A DNA stretch of 64,000 bases from Monodelphis domestica (GCF_027887165.1 NC_077227.1:71286252-71350251); one strand, 5' to 3'; positions 35,113 to 47,585 are shown, counted from the stretch's first letter. Translations and numbers: made by a program. The notes: generated from the sequence alone by a model not told the origin.

Positions 35113-35231
35113 CATGATTTGGAACTTCTGACTTATTTTCCCATAGATAAAAAGATTGTGTCTCTAGATGGTATATCTTTATGGTTCCTATTTTAAAATG
35201 GTGCTACAGATGATAACTGTGATGGGAACCA
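35113..35231 (+). repeat. Local direct repeat, copy 2
   Basis: Partner of 33484-33604, 1.63 kb apart in the same orientation. Confidence 0.65.
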
Positions 35232-35870
35232 ACTTAGCCTGCCTCAGTGTCTCTGCCTTAAGAAAGCCCAGAAATTGCAGCTAGTAAAAATAAATGAAGG
35301 GGAAAATATGTACATCTTAAAATGATTCCCTGGTTTACTGCCAGATGTCCATCGATATTGACCTCCCCAGTGCATTTAAGTATTTGACTCTCTTGAACAT
35401 AATTTTGAGATGCCATGAGGCAGAGGCTGAAGAGCTGTAGACCACCAATAGTTGAAGGTCAGTCAGTAATAAAGAGGAAGCATATTGGAATTTCCAAATC
35501 AAATTCAGTAGGTAAATGCAGCCCTAATGGATTCAGATTTAGAATATGCTCCGTAAACCATCTGAAGTGAAAGAGGTGTACCCTTATTGAAGAACTCAGT
35601 GGCAACATTGAAGTCTGGAATAATGATGAATGCTGGCTGTGTGTAGACAAATTGAAGTAATTGTGGGGTTAATTTGGGCCAAAAAACCTGCTTTGGACAT
35701 GGAATTCATGTGAGGTCACTAGAAAGGTATGTCATTGGTATTTCCATGAAAATGTTGATCAATATCTTTTAGTCCCGATAAGGAGGCATATAGATTAGTC
35801 ACAGTGTGTCTGAGCAGGGCATTCTCTTCTCAGGGCACCTCGTAGCCCATGGGATATAGTATTAGTTGTT
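35232..35870. other. Unique intergenic sequence
   Basis: No repeat or exon recognised. Confidence 0.35.
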
Positions 35871-35871
35871 C

Positions 35872-36081
35872 AGTCATTTCAGCTTGTCCAATTCATTGTG
35901 ACCCCATTTGGGGTTCTTGGCAGAGATACTGGAGTGCTTTGCTATTTACTTCTCCAGCTCATTTTTACAGATAAGGAAACTGATAAGGAAACTTCCCCAC
36001 AAGAATCTGAGACGAGATTTGAACTTGGGTCTCTCTGACTTCAGGCTGGGCCCTCTATCCATTGTGCCACCTAGCTGCCTT
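35872..36081 (-). mobile_element. SINE1/WSINE1-type SINE
   Basis: GACCCCATTTGGGGTTCTTG to TGTGCCACCTAGCTGCCT. Confidence 0.92.
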
Positions 36082-36164
36082 CTAGGACATAATGGAGACA
36101 TGATAAATATGTGTTTGAATTGAACCAAATTATCATTGCAGAAAAGGGTCATCTGGCAAGTCAA

Positions 36165-37165
36165 ATGCTTTTGACTGGCTTCCTATTTTCTTTTGATTAA
36201 AGGTCAAGCTCCCAGGCTTGGCATTTAAAGCTACCCACATTGTGTACCACCTTGACTTTCTAACCTTATTTCTTCTTGTACTGACCTTGCTCAGTACTCA
36301 TATATCTTACATTTTCCCACCCTTTTGCTTTTGATTATACTGTACCCCTTTGCCTGGAATGCCATTTACCCCAATGCCTTCTGCTTATTGAATTCCTCCC
36401 TATCCTTTCAGATTAACTCAAATACCTTTTCCTCCAGGAAGCCCCCTATCCCCCTAATTGCTAATGTCTCACTGGATTCTCTCCCCTTTATTTTGCTTAC
36501 ACCTCTTATGCTTAAAAAAAAAGTCAGACTCCCTTGGTATGAGACTATGGACAAGCCATGCAATTTCTTGGAGCTACAAGCAACTCTTTAAGACTAAATA
36601 ATAGAGGAGTCGTGATAGGAATTGGTGGAGAGAATTACTACGTGGGATTTTTCACTGTAAAAATCACAGATCTTTGGTGTGCTATTGATAGACTATACCT
36701 TCTTTTGGCCAACTGGTGCATTCCTGCTGGTCAGATCTATAATAATGCAGTCAAATCAGATGAAATCTAATATATATTTGTGATAGCTGCTTGTGTTCAG
36801 ATAGAATCCTCTTGGGGCAGCTAGGTGGTTTTATGGGTAGAGTGTTGAACCTGGAGTCAGGAAGACCCGAGTTCAAATCTGGCCCCAGACACTTAACTAA
36901 CTATGTGGCCCTGAGCAAGTCATTTAACCTCTATTTGCCTATATCCACTGGAGAAAGAAAATGGAAAACCACTCCAGTATCTCTGCCAAGAAAACCTCAG
37001 GGTTATAAAGAGTCAGAAGCTACTGAACACTAAGAATCCTCTGACCAGGCTGTGAGCGCCATGGAGTCAGTGACCATATCTTATCTAAACTTTGTATATT
37101 CTCCAGGGCACCTAGCTTTGCACAGGAGGCATTTAATAATGATTTATTGAATTGAACTGAAAGTG
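36165..37165 (+). mobile_element. L2 LINE 3' region interrupted by a SINE
   Basis: GATTAAAGGTCAAGCTCCCA, TTTGCCTGGAATGCCATTTA, CTCCAGGAAGCCCCCTATCC, and after the SINE the L2 end CTCCAGGGCACCTAGC...TTTAATAATGATTTATTGA. Confidence 0.8.
36813..37032 (+). mobile_element. SINE1/WSINE1-type SINE with 10-bp target-site duplication
   Basis: AGAATCCTCT at 36803-36812 and 37033-37042 brackets the element exactly; it splits an L2. Confidence 0.94.
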
Positions 37166-37169
37166 ATCA

Positions 37170-37845
37170 TATACATATTTTCAAAGGATTCAAATTCAGC
37201 AAAATAGCCAAACTGTATATGAAAATAATTTATTTTTTCTCTGATGTTTCAAATAACATATAGGGATTATTTAATTCCTTAGGATCATCCTTAAGAACAT
37301 CAATTATTATTGTATTGTAGATGCATGAAAGCTCTCTGGTGAAGCTCTTAGAGTGCTCTGCTGAATTCAAAGCAAAGAGTAAGCATTTCTTATTCTTGAG
37401 GTCTCATCTGACTTGGTTATATAGTACTATGGACATTGCCTTGCCTACCTCAGATGCAAATGAACCTTAGGGAGATGCCCCCCCCCCATTTATTCTTCCA
37501 GGCTTCTGGAGGACTGGTGGGAAAGAGGGCTTCAGTTGACCAAAAGAAGTTGGAGTCAAGGGATGTCTAACTCTAATGAAGTAGAAAAAAGACAATTAGT
37601 CATCCAGATGTTTCATTACATCATGCCAAGGTCCAGATTTTTTATTTACAAACCCCATCTCATCACCAGCTACTAGGCAGTATTCATTACAGTTTACAGG
37701 AGGCTTGGACCTTGGTTCTAGTTTACTCTGTCAATCAGGCCTTTTTTACATAGACAAAGAGTACTGTTGAGTTTAGATCCAGATAATTGCTGTCACTCTG
37801 CTTCTGGCTCTTTCTGTTATATGTATGAGGATTTTATATGTTTTG
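37170..37845. other. Unique intergenic sequence
   Basis: Nothing recognised apart from a C run at 37479-37487. Confidence 0.35.
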
Positions 37846-37847
37846 TG

Positions 37848-38097
37848 AGTTATTTCTCTGTTGTGTCCATCTCTTCATGAACCTCTTTGGAATTTTCTTG
37901 GCAGAGACTGGAGTAGTATGCCTTTTTCTTTTTCCAGATCATGTTTTATAAGTGAGGAAACTGAGGCAAATGGGGTTAAGTGACTTGCCCAGGGTCACAC
38001 AGCTAATAAGTGTCTGAGGCCAGGTTTGAACTCAGGAAGTCGAGTATTCCTGATTCCAAGCACAACACTCTATCCACTTTGAGACCTAGCTGCCCCC
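37848..38097 (-). mobile_element. SINE1/WSINE1-type SINE
   Basis: GTGAGGAAACTGAGGCAAAT, AGGGTCACACAGCTAATAAG, GAGACCTAGCTGCCCCC. Confidence 0.92.
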
Positions 38098-38098
38098 C

Positions 38099-38285
38099 AC
38101 ATGAACATTTACACACACATGTAGTGCATACATGCATGTAAACACAGACGTCATATATGTATCCATATAGTAATATCACATATATTTACATATTATATAT
38201 GTGATATACACATGTAATGTGTATATATGCAGTATGTATGTGTTTATGTATACACATGTATGCGTGTATATATACACACACTCAT
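38099..38285. repeat. Degenerate (CA/TATG/TATA) low-complexity region
   Basis: Irregular alternating purine-pyrimidine sequence rich in ACATAT, GTATAT and ACACAC. A further TATA-rich patch lies at 38390-38460. Confidence 0.85.
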
Positions 38286-38659
38286 GAAAGTAATTTTAAA
38301 AAGTAAAAACCTAATTGATTTGGCACTAATTTTGAAGCCTTAGAAAGGCTCATATTTGAGTCCTAAGTCATCTGTGCCACTTCCTGAGTGTATATACTGA
38401 TATATATGTCTATATACACTTGTATATGCACCTGTGTATATAGAATAATATATTTTATGTGAAAATATCTATAGCCAAATATCTATCTGTATCTAGTTCA
38501 TAAACCTGACTTTTCAAACTGTCAACTTGATCAACTTTCAGATTCATTGTAGCTATACTAGTAAATCAGATTCTTTCATAGACAGAAAGAATCAGGAGGT
38601 CACGAGTGTCATTCTTCTGACCCAAACCCAATTTATACTTATTCAGTTTTCTTTTATTA

Positions 38660-38940
38660 AATACAATGATTACAGAATTGGTCTTGGGTTTAGCAAGACT
38701 TCGATTCAAATCTCACCCCTGATACCCACTGGCCTGAGGATGTGGATATTTGTCCTTTGCTCCTGAAAAGGACCGATAATGTCACATCATAGCTTGATTT
38801 GGGCACAAATTGGATTTAAATGAGACAGTTGCACAAAATCTTCAGTCTCACTCTCTCTCCTAGTCATTGAAGTCCAGTAGCAAGACAAAAGCCAAGGGAC
38901 TTGGACATGAAACCACAAACGACTTCTAGGAGGAGTCTAG
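38660..38940 (+). repeat. MIR core plus an unnamed marsupial dispersed repeat
   Basis: 38670-38745 has a MIR core (AAGACTTCGATTCAAATCTC). 38750-38940 (AAAGGACCGATAATGTCACA, ATTGGATTTAAATGAGACAG) recalls a common marsupial repeat. Confidence 0.5.
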
Positions 38941-38944
38941 CAGG

Positions 38945-40388
38945 TTCCAGTTGATTTTTTCTCAGTGTCAGTATTTCAGAAGGCCTTCAACAAGATCAAA
39001 TATAAAGCATCACATTTAGTGAAAGGGAAGGACATGGATTATTTGGAGAGAAAAAAAGTAGAAAAATTAAAAAAAAGTAACATATTGTGTTTTCAAGGAG
39101 TGTAATGGGCAAACTCACACCACTTCCCTCATTTTGCATTAAGAAGAAATGTAGGAGGGGATATTATCTTGATTTTACAGTTGAGGATATAGAGCACAGA
39201 AAAGGGAAATCAGTTGTTTGAATGGAATTTTTATTTATTCACGAGAACAGGACCAGATCTCAGAGAACAAAGGATGGGGAATCCTCTTTAGCTCCATTTC
39301 TTAGAATTCCTAGCTTCTTTCAACGTTTGGTGCATGTGTAAGCTCTTAGAAAAGCATTTTCTCATCCTCTTAATTAATTAATATTCTTTCCTTTTTCTTC
39401 CATTTATAACATAGATGTGTAGCAGCAGCTGGGTAGATGTGAAGTAGATGCTACTGTGCTGGTGAGAAGATGGCAATTATTCCCTTACTCCCCCCCCCTT
39501 CCATTTCCTCCCTTTGGTGATGACTCTCTGTCTAATCATCTCCCCTGGCTTTGCCCGTAAGGGGAATGGTTTTCCTTTCAAATCTGCTTGTGAGCAAGAG
39601 AAGGTGCCTGAGGTGGTCTCCACAGCTTCATGCTACCTACAACTCTTCACAAAGGGAGCTGTTCACTTTTTCCTAGGAATGAGTCTGGATCCATGATTTT
39701 CTTTTCTTCTCTGGAAAGTTCTAAAAATAGGAATCGCTAATTCTCTCCTTTGCTTATCTCCAAACCTGGAAAGGTCCCAGAAGTTGTAGACATCTATCTC
39801 TGCCTTTCTCCTACATATTGATCTCTCCTTCTGGTCCCATCTGTGAAAGATACACATGTATGGACCCTCACTGATCAATACCATCATGGAGAAAAGTTCC
39901 CTTTAAAACAATGGTGAATAGAAAACAAATGATCTCTTGAGAAATCAGTGTTGAGAATACAGGCTCCTCTCTTTACTTGAAGGAGCAAGAGAGTGAGGGT
40001 GAAGCAAATGATGGAAAATTGAAGAATCGCCAGTTCTGTTCTCAGTTTCTTGAATGGCTCCTGACATTCTGGATCTGTTCCATGTGGCTCCTACATTGCC
40101 TAAAATCCTAGCTACATTTCTTTTCTTATTGTATTGGGTTTTTTTTTTTTTGGTTGAACCAGCATCTGTACACAGAGCTCTGCTGATTCCCATCTCCTGC
40201 CTGTATTCTGGCTCCTTACTCTCAAATGTTATTGTTTCACACAGCTTCCCTTTAGGAAGGGGAGAACTCCAATATCCATCAAAGAGTCCCAATGGCTCTT
40301 AGAGGGCTTAAGATGAGGGACACCCCAAATTTCTTTTCTCTACTGGACATGTCACCAGTGTTTTCTTTCATCTGCTTAGATTTTTATA
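38945..40388. other. Unique intergenic sequence
   Basis: No repeat assigned. Open frames on both strands at 39.9-40.3 kb show no similarity I recognise. Confidence 0.35.
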
Positions 40389-40389
40389 G

Positions 40390-40530
40390 ATTGTATCCAT
40401 CTAATAGAATGTAGTCTCCTTGAAGAAAGGGACTATTTTTGATTCTACATTTGTGTCCCCAGAACTCAGCACATGGCTTTGCATATAATAGACACATAAA
40501 TGCTTGTTATATTTTATTGGATTGAAAGAC
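40390..40530 (+). mobile_element. L2 3' tail
   Basis: TAGTCTCCTTGAAGAAAGGG and CAGCACATGGCTTTGCATAT...AAATGCTTGTTAT. Another diverged tail is at 40838-40915. Confidence 0.7.
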
Positions 40531-41068
40531 ACACTAACTCCCAATAAAGATCATCTAGACTGACCCTTTCAAGTTGGTAGATGAGTTTCTTGTTCCAGAA
40601 GAGTGCCAAGAAGTGATCTTCCCTTGGTGCTAGAGACCAAAGAAGTGTTTTGTGTTCTCTTGTGCTTTAAGCTGAAAATGTGAGGAGAAAATACTCTAAT
40701 TCCATCAGTGACCAAAACACTTTTCTCTCTTTAAAGGGGTTTAAGTAGAATGCAAAGGATAGTTGTTTTAAGTATATTCCATTGCAATGAAGATGGCTAA
40801 AGAATCACCCAACCTAAAGGAATGACCTCCATGATATAGAATGCAATCTCTTTGAGGGCAGGAACTGTATCATTTTAATTTACGTATGCCTAGTGACTAG
40901 CATATAGGAGAATACCGATGTTCTGCCAATAGGTTTGCTCAAGTTACAACCACAAGTTGGTGCTTCTACAGGTGGCCTCCTAGGGCATCAGGAGTTGAAG
41001 ATTTTGGCACTAAGTACATATAATGAAGATATTCTTTTCATCAAAGCAGTTCCTAGATGTCAAGTAAA

Positions 41069-41106
41069 GAATGATGATGATGATGATGATGATAACGACA
41101 ATGATG
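41069..41106. repeat. (GAT)n microsatellite
   Basis: About eight GAT units with a degenerate tail, adjoining a SINE. Confidence 0.9.
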
Positions 41107-41146
41107 TTTCTTTACAACTTTCCACCCAATTCCATGAAGTATATAA

Positions 41147-41394
41147 TTGTCGTTCAGTTGTTTCTGACTCTTCATGACCCCATTTGGGGTTTTCTTGGCT
41201 GGGATATTGGAGTTGTTTGCCCTTTCCTTTTCCAACTCATTTTACATATGAGGAAACTGAGGCAAACAGGGTTAAATGGCTTGCCCTAGGTCATATAGCT
41301 AGTAAGTGTCTGAGACTGGATCTGATATCAGGAAGAGGAGTCTTCCTGACTCCAGACTCTTCTTTACACATCCACTGCACCACCTCTCTGCCTG
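41147..41394 (-). mobile_element. SINE1/WSINE1-type SINE, full length
   Basis: TTCATGACCCCATTTGGGGT to CACTGCACCACCTCTCTGCC. Confidence 0.94.
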
Positions 41395-41439
41395 AGGTAT
41401 GTAGTACAAGCATACTTTTATTATTTTGCTCATTTAAAA

Positions 41440-41560
41440 AATAAAATGAGACAGAAAATTAGGTTAAGTGACTTGCCTGAGGTTGCACAGCTACTTAGTG
41501 GCAGAGTTAGGCCAACACAAGTCTTATGCCACACCAGGCCTTCTTACTCCAAGAGTAATG
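41440..41560 (-). mobile_element. MIR fragment
   Basis: TTAAGTGACTTGCCTGAGGT and GTTGCACAGC. A MIR3-like piece follows at 41635-41740. Confidence 0.6.
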
Positions 41561-42069
41561 TTCTTTATGCCAGACCATGATGCTGATGTTAGGGGTAACT
41601 GTAGTGGAGTGAACGAAATTGTGAAACCACTTCAAATTAGACCTAAAAGGAACCTTCAAGCTCACTGAATCTTAAACCCTCATTTCAAAGATGTGGAAAC
41701 ATAGTTTCAGGGAGGGAAGCTGACTTGCCCAAAGGTCACCATTTTTATATAGATGGGAGGGTTTTTGCTTATTGTTGGGGAAAAGAAAGCTTTTCAGCTA
41801 ACCTAAATAGAGTGATTTCAGCTAAAAAGAAATCAAGCATCCCTTAAAATACATCATCCTGTCAGCAATTCAGAATTTTAATCAAAATTATTAGCATGAT
41901 CTTCAATAGCAATACTGATCTTTTAGTAAGTCTTGGACGCCTGCTGGCTCTCAGAAGCTTTAACACCCTGGTCTAACATATGAGAATATTGGATTCTGGG
42001 GACTTATTAGTTATCTAGTATCCCTGGAGATTTCTGGAACCTGCTTTAGTCTTTGTTAATATACTAGTC

Positions 42070-42312
42070 TGGGCAGCTAGATATCACAGTGAAGAGAATG
42101 CTGGGCTTGGAATCAGGTAGATTCATCATCATGAGTTCAAATCTGGCTTTAGACACTAGCTGTGTGTCCCTGGGCAAGTCATTTAACCCAATTTACCTCA
42201 GTTTTCTCATTTGTAAAATGAGCTGGATAAAAAAATAGCAAACCATTCCAGTATCTTTGCCAAGAGGGGCCAGAAATAGGGCCAGGAAAGTCAGACGTGT
42301 CAGAACAGCAAC
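42070..42312 (+). mobile_element. SINE1/WSINE1-type SINE
   Basis: GGGCAGCTAGATATCACAGT to GTCAGACGTGTCAGAACAGC; ATACTAG on both sides. Confidence 0.92.
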
Positions 42313-42479
42313 AAACATACTAGCCTAAAACCTAAATTTCTTTTATGGATGTCTGGAGGTAAATTTATAGTTTAAGATCTGGGCTCCCAGCTTATTAGAG
42401 CTAGAAGGGACCTCAGGAGTCACTTAATATTATCCCTTCATCTTATTGAAGTGACAGATGCTCCTTTGTCCCTTCTCTA

Positions 42480-42978
42480 TACAAGGTCTTGGTCTTGCAG
42501 CCTTCATACATGTTGGGTTTGAACAAGTTGCAAATAAAACAAATTCCATTTCTATTTGTGGTCAGCTTTCTGAGGTTCTGCTGGAAACCTTTGAATGGGG
42601 ATGAAGTTACATCCTCTGGAAAAACAACAGCATAGGTTTAAAGTTTCCACTGAAACCCACCCTCTTCAGGAAAGAAGGGAAGGAAATTCAGCCCTTTTGT
42701 TGTACTTCTTCAGAAGTAGACGTCTGCAGGGCTTGGAAGAAGACGGGCTTCTCCTTTCTACAACATCTCACCGTGTGTCTTGCACAAATAGGCGTTGAGA
42801 GAAAATTAGTTGGATGGATGACACCAGGAACCAGAGGGAGCTGCTGAAAGAAGCCATAATGAAAGCCAGTCTTCCCAGGGCACCTCTGAGCACCATGCAA
42901 ATTGTAAGCCACTGTTTGCATATAGATTTTATCTCTGGCTTGGACACATGTTTAGGGGCTTTATATCCCCAGGGCTGA
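42480..42978. other. Unique intergenic sequence
   Basis: Short open frames on both strands, no recognised product. Confidence 0.35.
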
Positions 42979-42979
42979 T

Positions 42980-43215
42980 GGGCAGTTAGGTGGAGAAGTG
43001 GACTGGGCATGGAGTTAGGAAGCCCAAAGGTCAAACCCAGCCTCAAACACTCACTAGTTGTGTGACTCCATTCAAGTCACTTCACTCTATTATCTCAGTT
43101 TCTTCATCTGTGAAATGAACTGAAGAAGAAAATGTCAAACCACTCTAGAATTTTTGTGAAGAATCCTCAAATGGGATCATGAAGAGTTATACATGGCGGA
43201 AATGACTGAACACCA
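42980..43215 (+). mobile_element. SINE1/WSINE1-type SINE, diverged
   Basis: GATGGGCAGTTAGGTGGAGA to TGGCGGAAATGACTGAACAC. Confidence 0.9.
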
Positions 43216-43219
43216 AAAA

Positions 43220-43719
43220 CAATCTCAACGCTTCACAAAGTACCTCCACAGATAGTAAATACTTAATAAATACATGTTGATTGGTCTTCCAGCCCTGCAT
43301 AATCCTGAATACCCCATAGAAGGAGTATGCTGGGGATATTCTGTGGCTGTTGACCAAAAAACGAGATATGAGTTGGCCAGTGAATTACTCTGAGTGTAGT
43401 GGGAATTCCTCTGGCATCCTCCAAATTCATCTTCTTTGGATTCCCCTGGAGTCATTTTACTTGGGAATCAAGAAAACGTGGCATCCAGACTCTCATCTGC
43501 CACTGATTCACCATACCACTTTAGTCAGTCAAAATCTCTGTTCCTTCTTTAATACATTGGGAGAATGAAAATGGTAGCACATGCTCCTTCTTTACAGAAG
43601 ACAACTACATGGGAGAAATGGAATCTGGATCTCTTGGCAAGGTGTAGTGAAGGATCCATGTAATAACTCTTATTTCAACGTAGCTTTCACCTTCCAATGT
43701 TCCATTTTTATGAGCTTAA
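43220..43719. other. Unique intergenic sequence with an L2-like start
   Basis: CAAAGTACCTCCACAGATAGTAAATACTTAA-type L2 end at about 43235-43285, otherwise nothing recognised. Confidence 0.35.
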
Positions 43720-43895
43720 AAAACCCTCTTACCTTCTGTCTTAGAATCAATACTGTGTATTGGTAAGGGCTGGGCAATGGGGGTTAAATGGCTTGCCCAG
43801 GGTCACATAGCTTGGAATGTCTGAGAATGGATTTGAACCCAGGACCATTCATCTCTGGACTTGGCTTTCAATACAGTGAGCCACCTAGCTGTCAT
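43720..43895 (-). mobile_element. MAR1-type SINE
   Basis: CTCTTACCTTCTGTCTTAGA to GTGAGCCACCTAGCTGTC; slightly shortened in the tail region. Confidence 0.92.
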
Positions 43896-43932
43896 CTATT
43901 TTTATAAGTTTTTTTTTTATTAGAATGTAGAC

Positions 43933-45976
43933 TGTGAGATTTAAAATGGTTGAGGTCTTAAACAGTAGTGATTAAAATAGTGGAAGATATAAATTGTGAT
44001 AGATATAAGAGAGGGTGAGTAAATTTGACCGCAGAAATATGTTTCACTACACTGTCTTGGGTTTTAAAATCAAATATGAGGTGGTCGCCAGGGAAATATT
44101 CCCAATTATTTAAATACCCAAGTCAATTGGGTTTTATAGAGATTTTAATTAACAATACAATGAGTAATCAAAGAAAGAGAGAGAGAGTAAGAAAGGAATA
44201 AGTATGAAGGGCCTCAAGCCAATATGGCCTAGACCAGAGCCTTAAGAGAGAAATCAGTCAGTTTTTTAACACTCTCCACAAGGTCTGACTAAACAAGGAT
44301 TTTAGTGACACCAGGCCAGCGTCCTTCCTCAAAGAGTCTTCCAGCCAGAGATTGCTTCAAAGGGCCTCTCTCAAGAGCCTCCAGAGCTCCTACCCCAGAG
44401 GGAACTCTCCTTCAGAAAGAGAGTCAGAAATCGAGAATCTCAGAATGAGTCTTCTCAAAATGAGCTCCCTTAGAATCAGATCCAGCTCTTCTCTGAGCTC
44501 TTATTTTTAAGGGCAAAATCTCCTATGTCACCTCCCCTAAGTCCTTACATATACCAATCACTGTAGATGTTTCTAAAGGACCGCCCATTTGAATTCACAG
44601 CTGAGTAGTTTTAATCTCTTTAGTAAGTCAGAAAAAAATGCTGCTGTGTCGACAAATTTCATTAAGAAAAAACCTCTGAATAAGTTATCACCCTTTTAGA
44701 TTTAAGTAGTTTACAAGTTGCCCCACCTTTATAGGTACTTAGTATTGTTACAAGGGAATCACTTTAAAAGACTGATATATATTAATTTAAGGTCGCCAAG
44801 GAATCAGCTATGTAATTCCTAAATGAAAACTTAAGTCAGCCGTCAATCTTTTATGGAGTTTAATTACAATAGGAGGAAGTAATTAGAGATAGAGAGAGAG
44901 AAAAGGGAGAGAAGGAAATAGGGCTTAAATACCCCTTCTGTTTAGGCTGGGCCAAAAGGCCCAAGCCCTTAGATAGCTGGGGCAAAGAAAAGAGATCAGT
45001 CCCTATTACTCACGTGACCAAAATGGAGAAACAGTCTCAGAGGCCCCCACCTTCAGCTTCCTTCAGAGCAAGCTTCTCAGAGCCCACACAAACCACACCG
45101 ACCAACTACTCAACCAACCTCCTGGAGTCTTCAGACCCCCTATCTTTAAGGAAACCCTCCAAGTTGCCTCCCCTCAGTCCTCACATCTACCAATCACTGT
45201 TCATCAATTTCCCTGTGCCAATGGAGGCTCTAGCTTAACCCAGGACCGCCCAGAGGTTTCTGGCTTTTGCACATGTCTGTTGAAGGTCATATTTTCAAAT
45301 GAGTAAATCTTTGCTCCTTTGCTACAGCCCTTTCTAAATCCTGTTAACCTGAGTAGGGTAGAGATTGGAATAATTAAATTTTGATCTAGGCTGCAGCCCT
45401 TACTCAATCCTGTTAGGACTGAATAGGGTGGAGATTTATTCCAAGTATCTCCATTGTATCAATTCTAAAATCAATCATGACTCAAAGAAATTCCTGTTCT
45501 ATGCTTAAGCATAGGTCAAAGTCCTTTCCATTGTTCAGCAAAGGGTTTCTGTCCTAAAGTAATCTTAAGAAGGGAAGAGAAGGAACCTCCCATGCCAATG
45601 GGGTTCCCATTCCAATAGACTATCAGTAAGAAAATTTCCAAGTATGAAATATCCCAATGGTGAAATTTCCAACATTTATAAGTCTAAGGAAATTTGAGGT
45701 TTACAGTATCCCATTGTATCAATTCTAAAATAGTCATGACTCAAAGAACTTCCTGCCCTTTCCATAAGCATGGATCAAAGTACTTTTCATTATTCTCAAG
45801 GAGCTCTCTGTCCTAAAGCAGTCCTAAGTAGGGTGGAGTAGGGATATTCCCAAGGCAATGAGCCCTCACATTCAAGTAGAATTCTCACTATCTGCTAGGG
45901 AATTTTTTAAAGTAGAAGATTCCCCAATGGGGGAAACCCCTAACATTCATAAGTCTGAGAAATTTTGAGGTTTACA
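43933..45976. mobile_element. Composite LTR of the same family (copy 1)
   Basis: 2044 bases from TG to CA, flanked by the 4-bp repeat AGAC (43929-43932 and 45977-45980), so it behaves as one insertion. It is about twice the length of copy 2 because related segments recur: a GGTCGCCA landmark at about 44083 and 44791, and the terminal segment twice (45451-45710 and 45711-45976). No coding interior is seen. It is a fossil with no intact parts beyond LTR sequence. Confidence 0.75.
45451..45976. repeat. Tandem duplication of the LTR terminal segment, two units of about 260-266 bases
   Basis: Both units start CCATTGTATCAATTCTAAAA and end near GAGGTTTACA. Copy 2 has only one such unit (about 56400-56665). 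The units differ at many positions, so the duplication is not recent. Confidence 0.8.
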
Positions 45977-46004
45977 AGACCTAGATTTCCATCTCATATT
46001 AGGG

Positions 46005-46155
46005 AGCTAACCTTATAAGACTAGAGAGCTAGAAGGAACATTAGAGATCATCTCATATATATACACTCCTACATTTTACAAATAAAGAAACTGAGTTATA
46101 AAGAGGTGAAAGAAGTGTCTTATCCAAGTTTGCACAAGCAGTAAGTAGCTGAGGA
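46005..46155 (-). mobile_element. MIR3-type CORE-SINE, cut by a SINE
   Basis: GAGAGCTAGAAGGAACATTA, CATTTTACAAATAAAGAAAC, TTTGCACAAGCAGTAAG. Confidence 0.7.
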
Positions 46156-46350
46156 GCAGCTAGATTGCTCAGTGGATAGATCCAGGCCTGGAGATCGGAA
46201 GTCCTGGGTTCAAATCTGTCCTCAGACACTTCCTAGCTGTGTGACCCTGAGCAAGTAATTAACCTCAGTTACCTAGCCCTTATCTCTCTTCTGCCTTGGA
46301 AATGATACACTGTATTGATTCTAAGGCAGAAGGTAAGGGTTCATTTAAAA
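46156..46350 (+). mobile_element. MAR1-type SINE, full length
   Basis: AGCAGCTAGATTGCTCAGTG to TTCTAAGGCAGAAGGTAAGG, then an A-rich end. Confidence 0.93.
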
Positions 46351-46364
46351 AAAATAAAAGCTCT

Positions 46365-47585
46365 GCCCTAAACCACCTTTTCTTTTCTATCTCAATTCTT
46401 TTTCCCTGATCGTGTCCCCTCCTGTGGGTTCTATTGTGACCTCTGCATGGATGACTCTCAAACCTATATGTGCAGACTGAATCTCCATTCTGAGCTCTAA
46501 TCCTGGATTACTTATTGCCTGCTGAAAATATTCACTTGAGCACCCCATAGCTAATTCAACATTTCCAAAAATTAAATAATTAGCTTTCCATCTATGCTCC
46601 CAGTTCTACTCTCCATCTCTGAAGCGTCATTATTAAAAAAAAAAAAACAAAACCCTTATATTCTGTTTTAGAATCTATACTAAGCATTGCTTCCAAGGCA
46701 GAAGAGAGGTAAGGGCAGGCAATGGGGGTTAAGTGACTTGCCCAGGGTCATACAGCTATCAAGTGTCTGAGGTCAAATTTGAACCCAGGACCTCCCATCT
46801 CTAAGCCTGGATCTCAATCCACTGTGCCGTCTAGCTGTCTCTAAAACTTCATTATTTGTTGTTGAGGATACGAATATCCTTTTAGTCATTCAAGTTTACA
46901 AACTTAGGGTCATCTTTGATGTTTTTATCTTGCTATCCTCCAATACCGAAGAATTAACTCAACAATTGCTTCACAATGATGTCCTTTTCTTCACTCATAT
47001 TGCTGTCATCTTAGTTCAGGATCTTTATGATCTTTTAGCTAGACTACACACTACTGTAAAATAATCCCATTGAATTGAATTGAATGCCTGGCTTCCAATC
47101 ACACCCATGTCCAATCTGTCTTCCACATATGCAGCCATGTTCCTACCCTCCTCCAGAATCTACATTTCCTCTTGGATAAAAATACCAACTACTCAGCTTA
47201 GCATTTACAGTGTTTCATACGTCTCACATTTCCCTTTTCATATTCTTTGTTCTAGACAAACTGACTTACGTATTGTTTTTCGGAACATCAGATTCCCTTT
47301 CCTGCTTCTGTGCCTTTATGGTTTGTCCTCCTGCTAATGCTGTTCATCATTCTTAAAGATTTTACTCATGTGTTCCCTCCTGGGGACAAACTTGTCCTGG
47401 TTGCCATGGGTGTTAGTTCTCTTTCCCTCCTGAAATTATCCTCGATATACTTGGCTATTTAAGTGTTCTAATGATCCCTCCCATTTGAAGTAGAATGTGA
47501 GCTCCTCAATGACGGTGAATGTTTTTAATTTCTTAAAGCTTTGTACTCAGTTGGTGCTTAATTAATGCTTTTTATTTTGAATTGA
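46365..47585 (+). mobile_element. L2 LINE 3' region interrupted by a SINE
   Basis: CCTCTGCATGGATGACTCTC, TTCACTTGAGCACCCCATAG, TCTTGGATAAAAATACC, TTAGTTCAGGATCTTTATGA and the end TACTCAGTTGGTGCTTAATT. Confidence 0.78.
46648..46843 (-). mobile_element. MAR1-type SINE inside L2
   Basis: ACCCTTATATTCTGTTTTAG to GTGCCGTCTAGCTGTCT; TCATTATT occurs on both sides. Confidence 0.93.

Noticed and set aside
38099-38285. Possible CRISPR-like or satellite array
   Set aside because: The TATG/ACAC pattern has no fixed unit or spacers; it is a degenerate microsatellite.
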